From: Actinomyces radicidentis
GTDB lineage: Bacteria; Actinomycetota; Actinomycetes; Actinomycetales; Actinomycetaceae
Reading direction: 5' to 3'
Assembly (NCBI RefSeq): GCF_001553565.1
Contig: NZ_CP014228.1
Span: forward strand, 806,001-870,000
Length of the DNA: 64,000 nucleotides
The notes beneath the pieces are model-generated. The model made no database searches. It had not been told where the DNA came from and saw nothing but the letters and a program-made list of their open reading frames with translations. Shown one piece after another: positions 59,491 to 64,000 of this stretch; the stretch's first letter is position 1, and every line of letters starts with the position of its first letter. Made by a program: the position numbers and the translations under genes.

Positions 59491-60588
59491 ATGCCCACGA
59501 CCGCGCCGCCGCTCACCGGGGAGCTCCACGTCGAGCACTCCTCCCCCGCCCGGGGGCTGAGCGCGGAGCAGTACGTCTACGAGATCGGCTCGTACCACTA
59601 CAACTGGCACACGGCCCTCGAGGTGCTCGTGGTCGTCACCGGGCGCATCGAGGTCTGCGTCGCTGGCACGGCCACCACCTACGAGCCGGGCGACGTCATC
59701 GTCATCAACGCCAACGAGGGCCACGCGACCCTCGCCACCCAGCCGCGATCCACCGTCATGTGCCTGCACGTGTCGGCCGACTACCTGTCCTCCTTCACCG
59801 ACGACGGCGCCGTCCCCCACTTCGACTGCCGCTCCACCGCCGCGACCCGCCCCCAGCCCGGCTTCGCCCGCCTCCGCACCCTCTTGGCCCGGATGATGAT
59901 CGACGCCCACCGCACCGGACCGGGCGCCGACGCCGCCTGGGAGTCCCGGCTGCTCGACGTCGTCGCCGTCCTCTTCAACCACTTCCCGCCCACGAAGGCC
60001 GAGCCGAATGCCCCCGAGCCCGGCTCGGCGGAGAACAACCGGGCGCTGCGCCGCGCCGTCGACTACGTGGACGGGTCCTTCCGCGAGCGCGTCACCCTCG
60101 ATCGGCTCGCCAAGCACGTCGGCTTCTCCCCGGGCTACCTCTCCCAAGTGTTCCCCCAGCAGGTGGGACTGACCTTCTCCGAGTACCTCACGCGGGTGCG
60201 GCTGCGGCAGGCGGTACGCGACCTCGGCGAGACCGACCACCTCATCGCGCAGGTGGCCGCGGACGCGGGCTTCCCGGACGTCAAGGCCTTCAACACGGCC
60301 TTCCGCCGGACCTTCGGGCGCACGCCGAGCGCCTACCGCCAGCTGCTCACGGCGGACACGGCGGCCGCCGACTCGGTCTTCCACAAGCGCTACGTCTCGC
60401 GCTCCGATGAGGACGTGAGCCGGGTGCTGCGCGCCTGGTCGGTGTCCACGCAGGAACTCGTCGACGACGACGCCCCCTGCGAGACGGCGGCGCGCCTGGC
60501 GCGCTCGTCCCCGGTGGACGAGGCCCTCGAGCTGACGCGCGCCCTGGCGGCGCGGCTCCAGCAGATCGTCGAGGACGACGAGCGCTGA
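59491..60588 (+). CDS. AraC-family regulator
   Basis: A 365-aa regulator. The N-terminal cupin sensor (about 15-110) has YNWHTALEVLVVVTGRIEVC and YEPGDVIVINANEGHATL. The AraC double helix-turn-helix lies about 185-290: VTLDRLAKHVGFSPGYLSQV, TFSEYLTRVRLRQAVRDLGE, HLIAQVAADAGFPDVKAFNT, FRRTFGRTPSAYRQLL. A further 75-residue helical tail is unusual for the family. By position it could control the deoxyribose cassette upstream or the fumarase/transporter genes 550 bp downstream; the latter is in the same direction. Confidence 0.9.
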   Translation: MPTTAPPLTGELHVEHSSPARGLSAEQYVYEIGSYHYNWHTALEVLVVVTGRIEVCVAGTATTYEPGDVIVINANEGHATLATQPRSTVMCLHVSADYLSSFTDDGAVPHFDCRSTAATRPQPGFARLRTLLARMMIDAHRTGPGADAAWESRLLDVVAVLFNHFPPTKAEPNAPEPGSAENNRALRRAVDYVDGSFRERVTLDRLAKHVGFSPGYLSQVFPQQVGLTFSEYLTRVRLRQAVRDLGETDHLIAQVAADAGFPDVKAFNTAFRRTFGRTPSAYRQLLTADTAAADSVFHKRYVSRSDEDVSRVLRAWSVSTQELVDDDAPCETAARLARSSPVDEALELTRALAARLQQIVEDDER

Positions 60589-60704
60589 GCGCGAGCCGGG
60601 CGCTGGCCGCTTCGGTCCGGTCGGCGGCAGGCGACGCGTCGCTGGCCCCTCGCGCCCGCCTCCGCTGCCGCACCCTCGGGGAGCCGACCGGCCACACCAG
60701 CTCG

Positions 60705-60834
60705 GAACTGTCCAAAACTCGCCACTTCAAACCCGACGCACCCGGCTCGCGCGACCCGCTTCCGCGGAATCCCGCGGTTCTTCCGCGGGACGGTTGAGCC
60801 GTCGCCTCTAGAAGTTGCGAGTTCTGGACAGTTC
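60705..60834. repeat. 130-bp palindromic element
   Basis: GAACTGTCCAAAACTCGCCA + CTTC (60705-60728) and its complement at 60811-60834 match at 22 of 24. The 82-nt interior includes CCGCGG repeats that can fold (TTCCGCGGAATCCCGCGG). It lies alone in the 552-bp gap between the AraC gene and the fumarase genes. Confidence 0.7.
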
Positions 60835-61140
60835 TCGGCGGACCACGCCCCGGACGCCTTCCGGCCCCGCCTCCAGACCGGGTGAATCCTCAGGTCGGAC
60901 CTCCTGCCGGCCGGCCTCGAAAGCCGGTGCGCCGCCCCGCAGAACGGCGTCGTTCCAACGGGAACGCACCGTGCGCCGTCGGGCGGATCCTCATCCGCCG
61001 CCCCTCCCGGCACCGCTGCGACAGGCCCGCCGTCGGGACCACCGTCCCAGGCCGGCGGATGACCGATCGGAAGGACCAACTGCTCCCATCGGAGGAGTCT
61101 TCATCGCGTACCGAAACCCCAGGTTCGCGAAGGAGCCACC
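60835..61140. other. Leader region before the fumarase operon
   Basis: A 306-bp stretch after the palindrome. I see no gene or recognisable riboswitch. It must hold the promoter of the fumarase operon; GAAGGAGCC just before 61141 is the ribosome site. Confidence 0.4.
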
Positions 61141-62106
61141 GTGACCGCCATCGACATCGCCGGCGTCAGCACCGAGGGCAAGAGCCCGATCGCCGAGATC
61201 GACGACGAGAAGCTCGCCGAGCTCTCCGACGTCGTCGCCCGCTTCACCTCCGTCGTCTCCCGTCGTCTCCCCGACGACGTCACGGCGCAGCTCAAGACGC
61301 TCGCCGAGGAGGAGACCAACCCCATGGCGACGATGATCTACAACACCATGCAGAAGAACCAGTCGCTCGCGGCTGAGCTCAAGCGCCCCTCCTGCCAGGA
61401 CACGGGCCTCGTGCAGATCTTCGCCACAGTCGGCTCCCACTTCCCCTACATGGACGGCCTCGCCGAGGCCCTCAAGGCCTCCATCGCCGAGGCCACCAAG
61501 ATGGCGCCGCTGCGCCACAACACCGTCGAGACCTTCGACGAGTACAACACCGGCACGAACGTCGGCTCCCACGCAGACTCCAAGTCCCCGTGGATCTACT
61601 GGGACGTCGCCGAGGGCCGCGACGACCTCACCCTCCACGTCTACCTCGCCGGCGGCGGCTGCTCCCTGCCCGGCCAGGGCAAGACCCTCATGCCCGGCGA
61701 GGGCTACGAGGGCGCCATGAAGTTCGTCCTCGACGTCATGACCTCCTACGGCCTCAACGCCTGCCCGCCGCTCCTCGTGGGCGTCGGCATCGGCTCTTCC
61801 ATCGACGCCGCCTCCTACATGTCCAAGCTGGCGCTCATGCGGCCCGTCGGCTCGCACGCCTCCAACCCGAAGGTCGCGCAGCTCGAGGACGACCTCCAGG
61901 AGGCCATCGACTCGATCGGTCTCGGCCCCCAGGGCCTGGGCGGCTCCCGCTCCACGATGGGCGTCAACATCGAGAACTCCGCCCGTCACCCCTCCGTCCT
62001 GTCGGTCGCCGTCAACACCGGCTGCTGGTCGCACCGCCGCGGCACGATCCACTTCGACAAGGACCTGGGCTACGAGTTCCTCACCCACAAGGGCGTCGAA
62101 CTCTGA
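61141..62106 (+). CDS. ttdA: Class I fumarate hydratase / tartrate dehydratase, alpha subunit
   Basis: A 321-aa Fe-S lyase subunit (TtdA/FumA N-terminal domain). Cluster cysteines are in KRPSCQDTGLVQIF, VYLAGGGCSLPGQGKTLMPG and SVLSVAVNTGCWSHRRG; other blocks are PLRHNTVETFDEYNTGTNVG and LLVGVGIGSSIDAASYMSKL. Two-subunit enzymes of this type hydrate fumarate to malate or dehydrate L-tartrate; sequence alone does not separate them. An oxygen-labile 4Fe-4S enzyme fits the anaerobic set here. Start GTG 61141 after AAGGAGCCACC. The beta subunit follows after 111 bp. Confidence 0.9.
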   Translation: MTAIDIAGVSTEGKSPIAEIDDEKLAELSDVVARFTSVVSRRLPDDVTAQLKTLAEEETNPMATMIYNTMQKNQSLAAELKRPSCQDTGLVQIFATVGSHFPYMDGLAEALKASIAEATKMAPLRHNTVETFDEYNTGTNVGSHADSKSPWIYWDVAEGRDDLTLHVYLAGGGCSLPGQGKTLMPGEGYEGAMKFVLDVMTSYGLNACPPLLVGVGIGSSIDAASYMSKLALMRPVGSHASNPKVAQLEDDLQEAIDSIGLGPQGLGGSRSTMGVNIENSARHPSVLSVAVNTGCWSHRRGTIHFDKDLGYEFLTHKGVEL

Positions 62107-62217
62107 GCCCACTGCGCCGCTTGGGCCCCACGGGCGAGAGCCCCGGGGCCGAGGGCGGCGCCACGTCGACGACGACACCACCACTGCACGGCTTCACTGA
62201 GAACGAGGACCAGACCC

Positions 62218-62928
62218 ATGACTGACACCGCCACCGCCACCAGCACCGAGGCGCGCGAGGCCACCGACGCCGAGAAGCGCGAGGCCGAGGCCGCCGCCGA
62301 GGCCGCGACCGGCCGCACCATCACCCTGACCACCCCCATCAAGCGCGAGGACATCGAGGACATCAAGGTCGGTGACGTCATCTTCCTCGACGGTCACATC
62401 ACGACCTGCCGCGACGTCGCCCACCGCCGCCTCATCGAGTACGGGCGCGAGCTGCCCGTCGACATCAACGAGGGCGCCATCCTCCACGCCGGCCCGATCA
62501 TCCGCGTCGTCGACGAGGAGAAGGACGAGTTCGAGGTCGTCTCCGTCGGCCCGACCACCTCGATGCGCATGGAGAAGTTCGAGGAGGAGTTCATCGAGAA
62601 GACCGGTGTCCGCCTCATCGTCGGCAAGGGCGGCATGGGTCCGGGCACCGAGGCCGGCTGCGAGAAGTACGGCGCCCTGCACTGCGTGTTCCCCGCCGGC
62701 AACGCTGTCATCGCGGCGACCGAGGTCGAGGAGGTCGAGGGCGCGGAGTGGCGCGACCTGGGCATGCCGGAGACCCTGTGGACCTTCCGCGTCAAGCAGT
62801 TCGGCCCGCTCATCGTCTCGATCGACGCCCACGGCAACAACATCTTCGAGCAGCAGAAGGTCACCTACAACCAGCGCAAGGAAGAGGCGCTGGCCAAGCT
62901 CAACGAGAAGGTCCGGTACATCAAGTGA
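62218..62928 (+). CDS. ttdB: Class I fumarate hydratase / tartrate dehydratase, beta subunit
   Basis: A 236-aa beta subunit. A polar 33-residue N-terminal extension precedes [93 protein letters not shown] and [20 protein letters not shown]. This subunit completes the active site of the alpha chain. Its stop overlaps the transporter GTG (GTGA), so the enzyme is co-translated with a dicarboxylate carrier. Confidence 0.92.
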   Translation: MTDTATATSTEAREATDAEKREAEAAAEAATGRTITLTTPIKREDIEDIKVGDVIFLDGHITTCRDVAHRRLIEYGRELPVDINEGAILHAGPIIRVVDEEKDEFEVVSVGPTTSMRMEKFEEEFIEKTGVRLIVGKGGMGPGTEAGCEKYGALHCVFPAGNAVIAATEVEEVEGAEWRDLGMPETLWTFRVKQFGPLIVSIDAHGNNIFEQQKVTYNQRKEEALAKLNEKVRYIK

Positions 62929-64000
62929 ACCTCCTCGACGCCGTGCGCCCCGGCCGCAAGGGCGCTGACACCCCCGCGGCCGCGGGCGGCGACGTCGAGA
63001 CCGGCGCCGTCGAACAGAGCGCGACGGAGCCGAGCGCCATCGAGCCGGCCGCCGTCGACGGCGGGGCGACGGGCGCCCACGAGGCCGTCCCGACCCCGCA
63101 GGACCCGCCGCGCATCGGGCTGGGCCACGAGACCAAGCCCTGGGCCCTGGCCGTCAGCCTCATCATCGGGCTGGGCCTGTGGCTCGTCCCGGCGCCGTCG
63201 GGCCTCACCGCCCCCGCCTGGCACCTCTTCGCGATCTTCCTCGCGACGATCGTCGGCATCATCCTCAAGGCCGCCCCCATGGGCGCCCTGTCCATCATTG
63301 CGATGGCCGTGTGCGCCGCGACCGGCGTCCTCGCCCCCGACGGCGACTCCGGCGACAAGGTCTCCGCGGCCCTGTCCGGCTTCTCCAACGGCACGATCTG
63401 GCTCATCGTCTCCGCCTTCTTCGCGGCCCGCGCCGTCATCGCCTCCGGGCTCGGCGAGCGCCTCGCCTACCTCTTCGTCAAGGTCTTCGGTAAGTCGACC
63501 ATCGGCCTGGCCTACGGCCTCGGCCTCGCCGACCTCGTCACGAGCCCCGCGATCCCGTCGAACACGGCGCGCTCCGGCTACGTGTACCCCGTCATGATAA
63601 GCGTGGCGAAGGCCTTCGGCTCCGAGCCGGACTCCAAGGAGAGCCGCAGGAAGCTCGGCACCTACCTGGCGATGACGACCTACAACCTCAACCTGGCCGT
63701 CTCCGTCATCTTCTTCACTGGCGCCGCCCCGAACGCCATGAGCGCCAAGCTCGCCGAGGCCGCCGGCGTCACCGGGGTCAACTGGCCCGGCTGGCTCATG
63801 GCCTCCGTCGTGCCCGGCATGGTGGGCGTCATCGTCGTGCCGCTCGTCATCTACGCGATGAACAAGCCGACGATCCGCCGCACCCCCGACGCCGCCGCCA
63901 TGGCCTCGCGCGAGCTCAAGCGGCTCGGCAAGGTCACCGCCCACGAGTGGGTCACCCTCGGCGTCTTCGTCATGATGATCATCCTGTGGGTCATGGGCGA
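62925..64000 (+). CDS. DASS-family dicarboxylate transporter (CitT/TtdT-like), truncated by window end
   Basis: At least 358 residues. A disordered N-terminus (1-65) precedes the DASS membrane domain: [58 protein letters not shown], the first sodium/substrate motif [20 protein letters not shown] (SNT) and [20 protein letters not shown]. It resembles the CitT/TtdT antiporters that exchange tartrate, citrate, fumarate or succinate. Coupled to ttdAB, it most likely imports the enzyme's substrate and exports succinate. The C-terminal half lies outside the window. Confidence 0.9.
   Translation, partial: MNLLDAVRPGRKGADTPAAAGGDVETGAVEQSATEPSAIEPAAVDGGATGAHEAVPTPQDPPRIGLGHETKPWALAVSLIIGLGLWLVPAPSGLTAPAWHLFAIFLATIVGIILKAAPMGALSIIAMAVCAATGVLAPDGDSGDKVSAALSGFSNGTIWLIVSAFFAARAVIASGLGERLAYLFVKVFGKSTIGLAYGLGLADLVTSPAIPSNTARSGYVYPVMISVAKAFGSEPDSKESRRKLGTYLAMTTYNLNLAVSVIFFTGAAPNAMSAKLAEAAGVTGVNWPGWLMASVVPGMVGVIVVPLVIYAMNKPTIRRTPDAAAMASRELKRLGKVTAHEWVTLGVFVMMIILWVMG

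Noticed and set aside
1-64000. tRNA, rRNA and replication-origin features
   Set aside because: No cloverleaf, rRNA segment or DnaA-box cluster was recognised on either strand by eye; a covariance-model scan would be needed to exclude a tRNA.

Overview
The window is high-GC DNA (about 70% G+C by eye) with an actinobacterial gene set: an HspR-controlled dnaK-grpE-dnaJ-hspR operon with HAIR operators, a zinc-finger-less DnaJ, class III (anaerobic) ribonucleotide reductase behind paired NrdR boxes, a two-subunit class I fumarase/tartrate dehydratase, a haem catalase, and many GNAT, HAD and FUSC-type accessory proteins. An anaerobic or facultative member of the Actinomycetaceae (Actinomyces-like) fits best. 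This is inference from gene content; no rRNA or tRNA gene was seen.

Layout. 0-5 kb: a lipoprotein gene running off the left edge, a two-component system, a second hspR copy still attached to the last codons of a lost second dnaJ, then a broken IS3 element fused in frame to the tail of a secreted protein, and a YceI gene. 5-14.2 kb: an S9 peptidase, two membrane proteins, and the complete heat-shock operon (transcribed dnaK, small acidic ORF, grpE, dnaJ, hspR), each junction but one coupled by a GTGA overlap. 14.3-21 kb: a mobile-element graveyard (IS481, ABC-ATPase and TnpB scraps, an IS5-type tail, a decayed complete IS3, a broken MFS gene) around an intact formaldehyde dehydrogenase gene. 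21-44 kb: accessory genes (GNAT, HAD, toxin-antitoxin pairs, MerR-ABC exporter), several broken: an aldehyde dehydrogenase with two amber codons, a phosphatase split by an IS110 element, an AAA ATPase frameshifted in its P-loop, and a hydrolase that has lost its nucleophile segment. Catalase and a Bcr/CflA transporter follow. 44-50 kb: cell-envelope genes (NAGPA-type glycosidase, GT2-GtrA glycosyltransferase, Pr6Pr and FUSC membrane proteins) and a nitroreductase. 50.6-53.6 kb: nrdG and nrdD. 54.1-59.3 kb: a deoxyribose-use cassette (SorC-type regulator, deoC, FucP-type permease, DeoX-like epimerase, deoxyribokinase). 59.5-64 kb: an AraC regulator and a fumarase/tartrate dehydratase pair coupled to a dicarboxylate transporter that runs off the right edge.

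The most unusual layer is repeats. Three palindromic elements of exactly 122 bp share 21-bp terminal arms and a fixed-position central 10-mer, and each lies between convergent genes. A second family of 61-75 bp stem-loops shares its loop core and shows a compensatory stem change; two copies, in the same orientation, bracket the deoxyribose cassette. The IS110 insertion can be excised on paper to restore the phosphatase frame exactly, and its non-coding end repeats 10 nt of the reconstituted element junction, as expected of a bridge-RNA donor guide.
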